Positions 1-27,513 of a DNA stretch of 64,000 bases are shown in pieces (the stretch's first letter is position 1; each line of letters starts with the position of its first letter). The stretch spans positions 230,330 through 294,329 of the forward strand of contig JACEVL010000051.1 in the NCBI GenBank assembly GCA_020284085.1. The letters run 5' to 3'. This DNA comes from Aporrectodea caliginosa. Taxonomy: Eukaryota > Annelida > Clitellata > Crassiclitellata > Lumbricidae. Position numbers and translations under genes: made by a program. The notes under the pieces are model-generated. The model searched no databases. It saw only the letters and a list, made by a program, of their open reading frames with translations, and was not told the DNA's origin.

Positions 1-887
1 AGAACGCTGACAACAGGTCCCATTATGTCGTCAAATGATTCCAAAGCGCCGGCCGTTATTGTGATCTGCGTCAGACCCTAATCGCGGGAGCGAGTTCCAA
101 TGGTGACGCGATCGGTTGCTTTCGACACCCTCGTTAGCTCCCGTGCCAACAATTTAAAACTTTGCACCCTCCTACAAAAATTCCTGGTAACGCCCATGAT
201 TCATTGCAAGCTGGGGGTCAGACGCCACTGATCGCAAGCAGTAAGCCTATAATACTTATTTTAATTATTGCTACGAACATTTACATGTAATTTTTGTAGT
301 CTTCCAATACAATGTAATACAATACAACAGTATTTGAGTTTGCCAGCCTTCCTAAGCTTGCGGATCTCCTCATCTTTTCTATATAGGACATTCTACACCC
401 AAATTGATTCAGAAATTCAGATCACAAGCTAGTACCGTTACTTGCCAACTTGAAAATGAGGATGAGAAAGAAACCCACCAACAGAGAACATTAGTACGAA
501 ACCTAGAAACTGAAAGATGAAGAAACCCGACAGAGATTCGAAGAAGAGATAGAGAGAGAGAGAGACATGCTTGATCAAGACCCCATTATAATCATTATGG
601 TCAAGCATAGGCCCTATATTCTACAAAACAGACTGCAGACGTCAACCAACAGTATAGGCCTACTAAAAGCATGACTCTGCCCCACAAAGTGGTGCACGGT
701 GACCAATCTCCCTCCAGTGTCAACTACAACATATGGATAATGTCACCAATTTATTCAACATAAAACAATAAGTAAGTAAGCTTACGTGAAAGCATCTATC
801 GCCATTGCGATAGTCAAGTGTGCAACAATAGCTTGAGCTTGCTTCGAACCAAAATAGCGCTGTCACTTCGCAAAGATAGTTCAGCGC
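1..887. other. Intergenic, no gene seen
   Basis: I see no coding region. A short GA microsatellite lies at about 548-567 and a few TAGGCCTA-type palindromes are present. Bases 1-240 are more GC-rich than the rest but hold no long ORF. Confidence 0.5.
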
Positions 888-993
888 ATGCAGGGCCAAA
901 ACGTGGTGATTAAAGAGACTGAGGATCTGATACCGTCGTTAGTGTATAGGATGACGGAAATTGGAAGGAGTCGACCGGAGTGGATGGATCAAG
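888..993 (+). CDS. Possible orphan first coding exon, unknown gene
   Basis: An ATG at 888 opens 35 codons without a stop and ends in a near-perfect splice donor (CAAG|GTAAGTA, GT at 994-995). The predicted peptide begins MQGQNVVIKETEDL and ends RSRPEWMDQ, a balanced composition unlike the surrounding AT-rich repeats. Its phase (one extra base) does not fit exon 2 of the Ena/VASP gene, which needs two bases, so it is not that gene's start. I found no partner exon in the window and do not recognise the peptide. It could be the start of a gene nested around or ending before Ena/VASP, or a chance ORF. Confidence 0.35.
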
Positions 994-1244
994 GTAAGTA
1001 TTCTTGAAAAGGTGGGATTCCATACAGTTTAATTTGAGTAGATGGCCTGAAAGTGATATGTAGAGCAGCTTCAGATAGCCTAATGGTAGGCCTACACAGT
1101 AAATAAGATAACCTTTCAGGCAGGCTATTTTCGATCCCTGAATTAGGGCCTATATACATCTACTACTTTACCAGACAATTAGCCTACTGTGCAGCAGCAG
1201 TTTTCTTAAGAACACTGAAAGAAATAAGACAATGTAGTAAATTA

Positions 1245-1505
1245 TTTACCATGTGCTGCTCTTGAGTCAAGACGTGCATTGCGATTAGCTTCAAAAGGAA
1301 ACGTTGTAATCAAAAGAGCAAATCTACAATTTGGAAACCGAATGTTAGCTGGTCCAGCTGAATGGAACTCTTTACCAGAACCAATCTCAATTAATTTTTA
1401 AACTCTAAACTTAAAACTCATCTCTTCTCCAAGTAGCCTACTATGATTATAGTAACCAAATTGTAACGCGTCCTTTGAGTAAGGCGCGTTATAAATACAA
1501 GTTGT
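1245..1505 (+). mobile_element. 3' end of a CR1/L2-like LINE
   Basis: Translation of about 1265-1400 gives the C-terminal signature of CR1/L2-type LINE ORF2 proteins: a GNRMLAGPAEWNSLP stretch, equivalent to the 'G..AWNSLP' motif in the other copies of this window. It is followed by a 'GCGCGTTATAAATAC' 3' end and a TTGTATTGTATTAC tail. The copy is 5'-truncated and inactive. Confidence 0.7.
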
Positions 1506-2099
1506 ATTGTATTACTTACTTTGCAAATCAACGACAGTATTGATGGTGTCAATTGAATAAAGACGTCATCTTGCGATTGTTGCTCCGATGACGTCATCTT
1601 TAGACCGATTGGAAACTGCCTTGGAAAGACACAAGGATGCTGGCATGCTAGCATGCCTTGGAAAAGAAAGCCCATTGTATTGAAGCTCATTTTGGAAATT
1701 CGACTAATAGAAGAGATCAATGGTAGCCTATAATAGGTAATGGCGAGACATTTCGAATAAAAATCTATCGAAATTCATCGATCAGAAGAAATTGAAATAT
1801 GAAATTTGATGAAAGAATTCGAGATGTAGCTATGGCCTACCATTTAAAGACAGAAATTGACCAGGAAATGTCGCCAATTTGCACTTCTTGCAATTTGCAC
1901 TTCTTGCAATTTGCACTTACTTGCAATCTTAAACTCAATAGCAACAAATCTAGAGATACATGTATGGTAGCCTATAAAGCGTCCACGGTTTAAGTTACTT
2001 AATCTCCCCTCCAATACCAGTAGGCTAATGGATACTGGATAGGGTGTCTGAGTCTGTTATTCTAGAGGTAACCATTACAGATAATTGTAATTGTAATCG

Positions 2100-3330
2100 A
2101 ACATTTATATAGCGCCGCTCAAAAATCAGCAGCGCTCTCGATCTGCTTCAGTGCCTGCATCAGGGAACAACAAAGTCTTAAGACGTCTACGGAACTGGAA
2201 AGGAGAGAGGGCTAGTAACTCAAGGCGAAGAGACTGGGGAAGAGAGTTCCAAGCTGATGGGCCAACACGGGCAAAGCACCTAGAGTGGGCCGTAGCAGAA
2301 CGCATGCGAGGGACAACCATAAGGCCACGGTTCGAAGATCGCAAAGAGGCCCTCGCAAGTAAGGAGGAGACAAAAGTGCAAAAAGATCTCAGGTAGGATG
2401 GAGCCACCCCAGCAAGGCAGTTACGCATGAGGGAAAGGATTTTGAACTGTACCCGCTGTTGGATAGGGAGCCAGTGAAGGGTATCCCGAATATAGCCTGA
2501 AATATGGGTAAACTTTGGAATGTCACCTATAAGCCGAGCAGCTGCATTAAGAATAGACTGGAGTTTGTGAGTATTAGAGGCGGAAAGTCCAATGTATGCA
2601 GCGTTCCCAAAGTCGACCCGAGTGCAGATCAAGGCGTGGATCAGAGTAGTAATGGCATGCAGTGAAAGAGAGCTACGAATGGAACGTAGTTGGCGTAGAT
2701 GGTAGAAGCAAGATCTGGAAACCGAGTTGACCTGGTCAGTAAAAGAAAGGGAAGGATCCAAGACAATTCCCAGGTCACGAACAGAAGAGGAGAAGTGGAT
2801 GTGGGGAAATCTGAGATGAAGGGAATCAGTATCAATCTCAATGAGCTGAAGACGGCCACCAAGCCATATGAATTGTGTCTTGTCAGGATTCAGCCGCAGG
2901 CGGTTAGAGGAGAGCCATGCGTGACGCGTCTATGGCAGAGGAAGCCTCTAACAACCGCTCTACCATTTGAACAGCAGAAGATGTTGGGCCATGTAAAACA
3001 GTAAAAGGGCCTGGGTATCGTCGGCAAATTGATGAGGAGAGACCCCAAACAGTTGAAAAATACCTCCAAGGTCTGAGGAATACAGAACAAATAGTAGAGG
3101 AGCAAGAACAGAACCTTGAGGAAGACCATAGGGGACAGTGATCCAAGGAGTGCGGTTTGAACCAAAGACCACGGATATAGTCCTATCAGTAAGAAAAGAT
3201 TGGAACCAAAGGATAGGCTTAGTTTTGACCCCCATATTGACCGGATATGTATTAAAGCCAGCCAATTGCTCCTTGCGATACGTGTCCTTATTGCCCATGG
3301 CATGCATGGTCTTGTTACGGGACGGGTATC
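2100..3330 (-). mobile_element. 5'-truncated CR1/L2-like LINE with RT core
   Basis: Read on the minus strand, it encodes the C-terminal part of a non-LTR reverse transcriptase in several frames. These are RT palm motifs (PYGLPQGSVLAPLLF, then FADDTQ with the catalytic DD, about 3000-3300), a thumb region (LICTRVDFGNAA, AAARLIGDIPKF) and the terminal GPSAWNSLPQSLRLE motif (about 2126-2760). The 3' end (GCGGCGCTATATAAATGTTCG, then ATTACA repeats at about 2075-2104) is the tail type seen in several other copies here. Frameshifts between the RT segments make it non-functional. The 5' end is lost near 3330. Confidence 0.88.
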
Positions 3331-3484
3331 ATCCAGGATGAAACACACTGAGTGGAAGATAGGCCTAAGTCGACCTGATAAGGTCCTTGCTGTCCGCCAG
3401 ATGATAATGTTAAACAAATATTCTTTTATTATTCAAGCCAAAAATCTGAGCCGATCCGGGGTTCTGACAGTGTTGTTCAGTAAT

Positions 3485-3650
3485 TGAAATACATGTAATT
3501 GAATTACGAAATTGAATTATAAGTTCCGTAATTGTAATTGTAATTGAATTACATTTTAAGTCCAGTATTATTGTAATTGTATTTCAATTACAATATTGCA
3601 TGTAATTTGTAATTGAATGAAGTATAAATTACAAATTACTTTCATAAAGT
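3485..3650. repeat. AATTAC/GTAATT-rich degenerate microsatellite
   Basis: The stretch is built from overlapping TGTAATTG, AATTACA and TTGAATTAC words. It can pair with itself because the unit is nearly palindromic. It resembles the tails of the LINEs in this window and may have grown from one. Confidence 0.6.
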
Positions 3651-4095
3651 CAGCAAAGATGCCAGCCTGCCGGGTTGACCTGGGCCACCCGTTTAATTGA
3701 ATAAACTGCTCTGCATTATGTTTGCATGGCAACATAATTGTCAACATTATTCTATCCTTACACCCCTCTTACAATCTTACAGCACACTTTGATAGACCCC
3801 AAGGGCAACGCTGACCTTCATTATCAGACTGTATACATACAGTGTGAGTGAATCAATTCGTCCAGCAGTGCTAAAGAGACGCACAACTTGAGCTGAAGAT
3901 GGAAGCTTTGTTATCTGTAGTAAGTAAGTAAGTAAGAATGTTCTTTATTGAACGCAAGCAAACGCTCAGCGCTTTACATACAAAGTCAGAAATAATTTAT
4001 GTACAAAGAAAACGATAATTAGAAGAAAATTAGGTCAATTAGGCAGCCGCAGTATGGGCTAGCTAAGAATGAGTGCATCACTGCATGTATACAGG

Positions 4096-5181
4096 GGCGC
4101 AACCACGGTCCAGAAGTTGGAGGGGACCTACTAGAATGTCTGGGGATTTCGAGCGCCGAAGGCGTGAAGCTGCGATTGCCGAAGGCAAGAAGCGCCTAAC
4201 GACTAGGGGGTATGGGGAGCGTCGTAAGCTTACCCATCGGGTCTGGGGCGGAGCCCCAGAAGCCGACGCAATTTTGAGCATTTGATGCCAAATGGAGTTC
4301 ATTTTGGGCTCTAATTTACCTCAAAGTTTTCACCGATAATTTGGATATAAAAAGTACCTAAACCATCTAGATCTGTGAAAAAATATGACTTTATTAGATG
4401 TTACAAGAACACTATATACTCGCAGTCGCAGCATTAAAAATTGAAATGTCGTCCTATAGGCTTCTACCGCGAGCCTTAGTCGAATTTTAAAAAGCGATAG
4501 AAGTAAAGTTTTACAGTGAAATTATACAGCAACATTCTGCCAGACTTGTATACGAGACATCAAACTTCGAGACCAAGACCGAGACCGAGACAGTGGGGTC
4601 CGAGACCAAGACGAGACACAAGGTCCGAGACAGTTCAAGACAGTTCAAAACGAGTTAAATGCACATCTGACCCAAATCCTGAAACAAATTTTCTCTCAAC
4701 TTTTGAAGTCCAAGACTTGTATACGAGACATAACAAACTCTAGCTCGAGACGTCTCGATACCGAGACAGTGTCTCGAGACAATCCAAGTCTGCTTTCTGC
4801 ACTGAATTCTTATAGACTTGAGTTTAGAGGCTTTTGCCTGACCCTTTACTTTATCGGCAGCAGGCCCAGCGATTTGTTGGGGGGACCTACTAGAACGTCC
4901 GAGTGGGGAATTGCGTGTGCGTTAGGCTAGTCGAGACGCGCACAGCCGCGATTGTGGAAGGCAAGAAGACCCTAACGACAACGACTAGGCCTATAGGGTA
5001 CGGGGTGCGTCGTAAGCTCCCCCACCGGGGAAGCCAATACAATTTTGAGCATTTGATACCAAATGGAGTGCATTTGGGGCTCTTGTTTACCTCAAAATTT
5101 TCAAAAGTTGGGCGGGACCGTCCCAGCCTGCTCGAAAGTTGGAGGGGACGCGTCCCGCGGGTCCCATAGGGTGGTTGCGCC
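4096..5181. mobile_element. Composite element with GGCGCAACCAC inverted termini
   Basis: The 11-bp terminus GGCGCAACCAC (4096-4106) recurs inverted as GTGGTTGCGCC (5171-5181). Between them are two diverged direct copies of a block of about 220 bp (about 4115-4340 and 4880-5105). The copies share 'ACCTACTAGAA', 'GGCAAGAAG', 'CGTCGTAAGCT' and 'TTTGAGCATTTGAT' words. A CGAGAC-rich low-complexity stretch (about 4555-4790) sits between them. No transposase is visible and no target duplication is obvious. It is a non-autonomous DNA element or a nested pair. Confidence 0.5.
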
Positions 5182-5189
5182 TATGCCCG

Positions 5190-7600
5190 CAGTGCGTTTG
5201 CAGGCGGTTCAATAAAGTAGGCTACATATTTAGGCCTACTTACTTTTAAATGTCACTTCGAGCACAGAATCATCGAAAATATCGATCATAAAAAAAGAAA
5301 TTCGAACTTGACGAAAGAACTTCAAGTTGAATGCACAATTCAACCAATTAATAGGCCTAAGCCTATAGGCCTAATTGAGTGATCGAGACGAATTCAGTTA
5401 TTTCGAACAGATATAGTTATGTTACAAAAAATGCCTATGCCAGGTTCGAAAATCGTCCATCAGAAAAGTACAAATTTCGATGTAGCCTATAAGGTTTGAC
5501 GGACGTATTATAAGAACGTACTGTTTCTGTTGAAGACAAGTCAATGAAATTTTGCGGCGACCGGATGTTCCGCTAGCAAAGATCTCACTTCCCGCTTATT
5601 CGCAGCATAATGCTCTTCGAACCATAGACTGTAGACACCCCGCTCTTCCCGGTCATCGACTCATCGGAAGGTGTAGCAGAGGTCGCCGGGGTCCCATCAC
5701 CTCATTCTTGTCCGTCCTTCAATGCCCTTCATAGATGGTTATCTAAGTTCGACACGTGATATAGGCCTATGGATCGGTTGATCCATGTATCACAGTGGCC
5801 CTATGACTAGGATATGCTGCATTGCTGCCATAAGCACCACTATCTATAATTCTTCAGGCTTTTAGATGCAAAACTAGCCCCGCTTCTCCGAACAATCTTT
5901 CTCTGGTTCATAGGCCTACATGGACTCCGCTGTCTTGACATTACCCTCAACCTAAACACATACAGAAAATAAGAAACGATGACACAAGATAAGCATTTGC
6001 ATGGTATTCAATCAACGCTGCTAGACATGTAGAGGATCGACAGTAGAGAGAATGCCAGTTGACCGAATCTCACACAATGCACTACATACATAATGCAGGA
6101 TTCGAACGAAAAGGAAACAATTAAAGGCAGGCCAGGACTATGCTGGATTGATAAATTATAATTGATGGCATTATGTCATCATTTATACAGTATAGCAGCA
6201 CTAATTAAGGGAGCAATAGATTTAACAAATAACCCAGGGCAATTGAGATAATTTATTCGTAACCATCGTCGCCAATTGGCGGCATCAGGAACTGCATGCA
6301 GCGAGAGTCGAACTTTCGGCCAAGGGCAAACAACTTCACCCTCCCCGATACAGACTCGATAAAGTTTATCCCACGAATGTTGTATAAAAACACAGTAGAC
6401 CTATAGGCTACTAACAAATTCAACCACAAGTAGCCATGGATACTGACAACTGTTATTGGTCAGCTGTAGCGTTTTGTCTGTTGTATTATGGAAATAAACG
6501 AATAGCCTAGGCCTACACATCATGATGAAACACGATTAACCGACAGTAAAAGTTCGAAATCATATAGCTGCTGTCGATCTTCTCTCACTGGAGTTTGGCA
6601 TGAACCGGACTTTGTTCTTCGATTGGCATCTCTGACTTTACGCAGAACTCGTGATTCGTTAGTAAACTGGAGCCCTGTGCTTAGCTCAAAGTAGCACTTA
6701 AAAAATTTCCGAGTTTGTGATAACCGATGCATGAGGCCTATAGGCCTATATATGGTTACAGGGCGCCGTGTTAAGGTCATCGTGGGCCATAATTAATTAA
6801 TTAGGCACTCCTGCATTCGTCGACCCCAACTCAACTGCCAGCTTGAAAGCATTAAACACGTATGGGCCTAAGGCTAATTACTCATTCACATTAGCCTATT
6901 TATTGATGTCACGTAGCCTATAAACATGATTACACGAACTCATCCAGTTTTGATTTTAAATCTCAATTTACTTTCTGGAATGTTGATTATTTAAATTTAA
7001 TATCCTGGATATAGGCCTATACACGAAGGTCTAATGCAGATTTCGTTTATTATTATTAAGATACAAAGTTGACATATCGCAACTTGTTTACATGAGATAA
7101 TGAAAGTAATGAAATTAAAAACTATAAGTTTATGCCTATAGTCAGGATTGCAACATTTCCGTTTTTTCATATCTCAGTTTCAGACGCGTAGTCTCTGATA
7201 GGATAGCCTTCGTAGGCCCTAGACTAGGCACAGTGCCTACTGTTCCTAATGGATAAATCGGCCCTGGCCTGTAATAGTGCTTCAGGATTAACCTGGTAAC
7301 GTTTACAGCCCAAAATACGCACAAATTGCTGCGCTTTAGAAAGCCTTGAATAGCGCTTAAAATTTTAGTTCGTTTAGATATCTAGGGATGATGCGACTGA
7401 ATTACATTATTATTGCTTTTGCACTGGAACCAATGTCCAGAAGATCATAGCCATCGTTTGCACTTTGATGGCTTTAGTGGCTTTCAATGCTTCAGTGCGA
7501 ACAAACCAAGCCTAAGATGGCGATGGTTGGAGTGATGAAAGGATGAATGGATTCAGTTGATCATATCCAATTTCGTCTTCATTATAGGTTTCGAGTATAT
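5190..7600. other. Intergenic DNA upstream of Ena/VASP, no gene seen
   Basis: No ORF here resembles a protein and no intact transposon was found. The palindrome TAGGCCTA and its variants are conspicuously frequent (for example near 5345-5370, 6730-6750 and 7010). Upstream untranslated exons of Ena/VASP could lie here but cannot be recognised. Confidence 0.4.
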
Positions 7601-7702
7601 AATATCATAAACCATTCAAGTGTTCTTCTTTAGGTGCTTTAGTGTTAGTTATCTGATAATTATTTAAGTTTCCATGTGATCGAGAGACGAGAACCGGCAA
7701 AA

Positions 7703-24208
<16,506 letters not shown>

Positions 24209-24657
24209 CTTCATGAATTTTGCTGATAGATGCTTCTGCTCATTGTCTGTGCCACTGTGAACCCAAACTCAACAGAAGGGATTCCAGAATTATTGCTTTG
24301 TGACTGATACGCATGGGGTTCAGTATTGTAACAAATTTTATGACTAGTGTTAAACTACGGTTATTGTAGTTGCTATTCTCTACTAAACGATATGAAAGTT
24401 CTGATGTTTTTGATGTTGCTTTTACTCACAGACTTCTAGTCTCTCAAAATGTGTACCTTTTTATATTTTTATCTGTCTTATTATTTATGAATGATAGTCC
24501 TATTAATGTTGAACATCATGTTTGAGCAGAATGAATTAAAGTACAGTTTTACAGACGGATGTTTACAGATTACTTACATGATACTAGTATAGTATATTCG
24601 TTTTATTGAGAAAACAATCTGACAAATGCAGAAATGCTAGCATGAGTTATAATGGAT

Positions 24658-24689
24658 AATAAAAGTTAATTAGAAAATTTTAAAATAAA
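24658..24689 (+). promoter_or_regulatory. Candidate poly(A) signals of Ena/VASP
   Basis: Two AATAAA hexamers (24658-24663, 24684-24689) lie about 450 bp after the stop codon, in AT-rich DNA. They are the first canonical pair downstream. Confidence 0.5.
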
Positions 24690-24769
24690 CTAGTAAATAT
24701 TTTTTTATAAGGATCTGGGAATAAATTGAGAGTTGTCTTTGGGTGGGAGAGTGGTTGTGTGCTCTAGGT

Positions 24770-24990
24770 ATTAATTGGTGAAAAAGAGAGGGCTCGGAGT
24801 GGAGGTAGGAATTGGTGAAGTACATAACGCTCTTCCGCCGTCTGTGCGTGCTGCACGCGGCTATATGGTTTACTCAAAACTCTTAAAGATGCATTTTTTC
24901 AGCTGTTTGATGGCCACGTGTTGAGCGCTTCTGAGAGACTCTTAAGTGGCGCTTTATAAATGTTTTGTTACATTACATTACATAATTGGG
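24770..24990 (+). mobile_element. 3'-terminal LINE fragment
   Basis: Translation includes NALPPSVRAA, the homologue of the WNSLP region. It ends GTGGCGCTTTATAAATGTTT with a TTACATTACATTACAT tail. Confidence 0.7.
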
Positions 24991-25354
24991 TTGTGTAATA
25001 TGGAGAAAAGGAGTTTCACATCAACTAAAAGCAGGCTCTAGTGAACAAAATGTGTATTGGTTTTGGCATTAATTCAAATACTCACTTTATATTAAGAAGT
25101 TATAAATCTGTAACGCTGAAGTGTGTTTTGGTTTCATAAAACAAAGCACGCTCTCAACAAATTAAATCTAAGCCTTTTCATTGACGATGTGCTAGGTTTT
25201 CGAAGCAATGGAAATATGGGTAAGGTAGCTTGTTGATGCATCACTTAATTGAAACCTCCCTGAAACAAGACACCAAGGTAGCTGATGACTGATCTTATCA
25301 TGACGGCTGATCCCATCCTATGTGAAGACTTGCATCCTTGAAGCTTTACTTATA

Positions 25355-25748
25355 GGAGAGCATCCATAAAGGACGCCCACAGGGAGGGGAGGTCATCCAA
25401 ATGCGGACGGGGGGGGGGGGGTTATGACCAGTGCGGACTTCCGCCTAAAAAAGGTATTCTGACGAACTTGCTCTACTCATAAAAAACTTTAAACCCCAAG
25501 AGAGATAAATCCATTGACTGACTTGATGTGTTACGTCACTACCAATTATTACATGTATTATTATTATTGCTAAATAAGATAGAACTAGTAGTTTATTAAT
25601 GACATTATTCACAATGTTGATGTTTTATTTTTTGGTTTTTGCGTGAGGACGTCCGCAAAGAGGGGTGGGGTAGGGGGTAAGGCTAAATGCGGGCAAGGGG
25701 GAGGGGTCCAAAGGTCATTTTCTGTGGACGTCGTTTATGGACGACCCC
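25355..25748. mobile_element. Tc1/mariner-like MITE
   Basis: Termini GGAGAGCATCCATAAAGGAC and GTCGTTTATGGACGACCCC are imperfect inverted repeats of about 27 bp, flanked on both sides by TA. The interior has a poly-G run (about 25410-25423). No transposase is visible. Confidence 0.55.
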
Positions 25749-25754
25749 TAGTTG

Positions 25755-25925
25755 GAACCATCTTCCGCATGAATTGCATATCGAGCTCATAAGCCTTTCT
25801 CTTCCTGTTTCGGAAATGCCTGAAGTCTGACTCTTATTTGTTAGTGACAGCACTGACTTGGGTCGGGAGTGCCTCTGAATCTCTGAGTGGCGCTACATAA
25901 ATGTTCGATTACAATTATGTCATTC
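25755..25925 (+). mobile_element. 3'-terminal LINE fragment
   Basis: It is the same 3' end as 23550-23745 in opposite orientation (CGGGAGTGCCTCTGAATCTC, then CTACATAAATGTTCGATTACA). Confidence 0.7.
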
Positions 25926-25929
25926 TAAT

Positions 25930-27510
25930 CCAGCAAATCTGCTTCAAATGCACCATCACTTTTGCATAGTCAACACACCGATTCCAGTGTACTTGATAAC
26001 TGCCAACAATATGCTGGAGTCTCTACATCTTAAAAAATAAACATGAATGGTGTATTGGCCTAAAAACAAATTCATATAATCATCTTGTGGAACTCGTCTC
26101 TTTCCTTTATCTCATTTCACAAACAACTTTTCCAGCCAACAGCATTTTTGATGTGAATTCATAAATTAGCCCGATATAAATATCCGATTAATAATAGTAA
26201 TAATAATCCTAAAACAACTCTTAACACAGACCTCAACAATTTATTTTAAATTTGCAATGTTTCCAATTACATACACCAGTAAATGTAGAATTAAAGTTAC
26301 TGACATAGCTAATTATGCCATTTACGTGTAAACTTGTACTTTTGCTGGGAGTTTGTGTTGATGACAACAAGGTCTACTGTAACTGTTAAAACCTCGTTTA
26401 TAATACATGTTATACTACATCTGTGAAGTAAACCTCTGGAACATTCCTGATCAGGAACTAAGACACAACATACTATTACATATATCAGGGTTTTTGAGGC
26501 AATTCAAATTTTTATTTTCGTCTCTTAGACTCTTTCTGTAGCACAAGACACCTTTCAGTAGCTACAACACATTTGTTAGATCTGTTATTTCATTGTGCTA
26601 ATTTCTTGTCAAGTTCTGTTTTGAAACTTCAGTGTTCTCTCCACAGTACTCTAATATCCAGAACTTCAACCAGTAAGCCAGTTGGCAGATTAGTCAGCTC
26701 CCCACTGTGCAGGCTGAAACAACAAAAACCAAACCATTTCTACATTTCACAATCTTTTCTTAAATCAGCAGCTTTGATGCATCTTTAAGACTCGCATGCA
26801 ATCATAACAGAATAGGAAAAATTGGCCATACATAATTATGCTCATCATGACCTATATTCCTAATTCAACACTTTAACAACAAGCTGCATAGGTGTGCCAG
26901 TCGTTTTTAGCATACTCTCGTCATTACAGCGTTAAATTAAGCCAAATCATTTGCTTGCACTTGGAGAACAATTGTCAGTATTTAAAATGGAAAAATTGAA
27001 AACCTTACAAGGCATGGCTAAATTATTTCACATAGAGCAACAAGACGTCAAAACAGAGGTCAGTGTTTACACACTAAAGCACAAAACACAGATGATGGTG
27101 AAGTTAAAAACGTGTTAAGCTAGTTCATTGTTAAAAAAATTGAGAAAGATGACAAATTGGCAAAAGAATCAGACAGTAGAACACATGATGGCAAACATCC
27201 ACTTTCTAAAGTGATATTGGCCGTGTCAAACTCTGCAGCATTGTACAGTGAATTATATTTAAATGTATTGTGATTATGCCTTGAAAATGCTTTGAATAAA
27301 AATATATTTGAAACAATTCAAAGCCATTAAAATATACCAAATTGTATAAACAAAGACCAAAAAATAATCGAACAACTTACAACAGCCAAAATTCAGAGAT
27401 AACCATAACTAATAACATATCACAAATAAAACTATGCCTCTGATTCAAGTTTGACATCAGGGACGTTAATCTCTTGTTCATAATTCAAACCTAAACTGAT
27501 TACTAAAATA
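25930..27510. other. Convergent intergenic DNA and EIF3E 3' UTR
   Basis: AT-rich sequence with no convincing ORF. TTTATT at 26511-26516 is a minus-strand AATAAA about 1 kb beyond the EIF3E stop and is one candidate poly(A) signal. Nothing else could be identified. Confidence 0.4.
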
Positions 27511-27513
27511 CAA

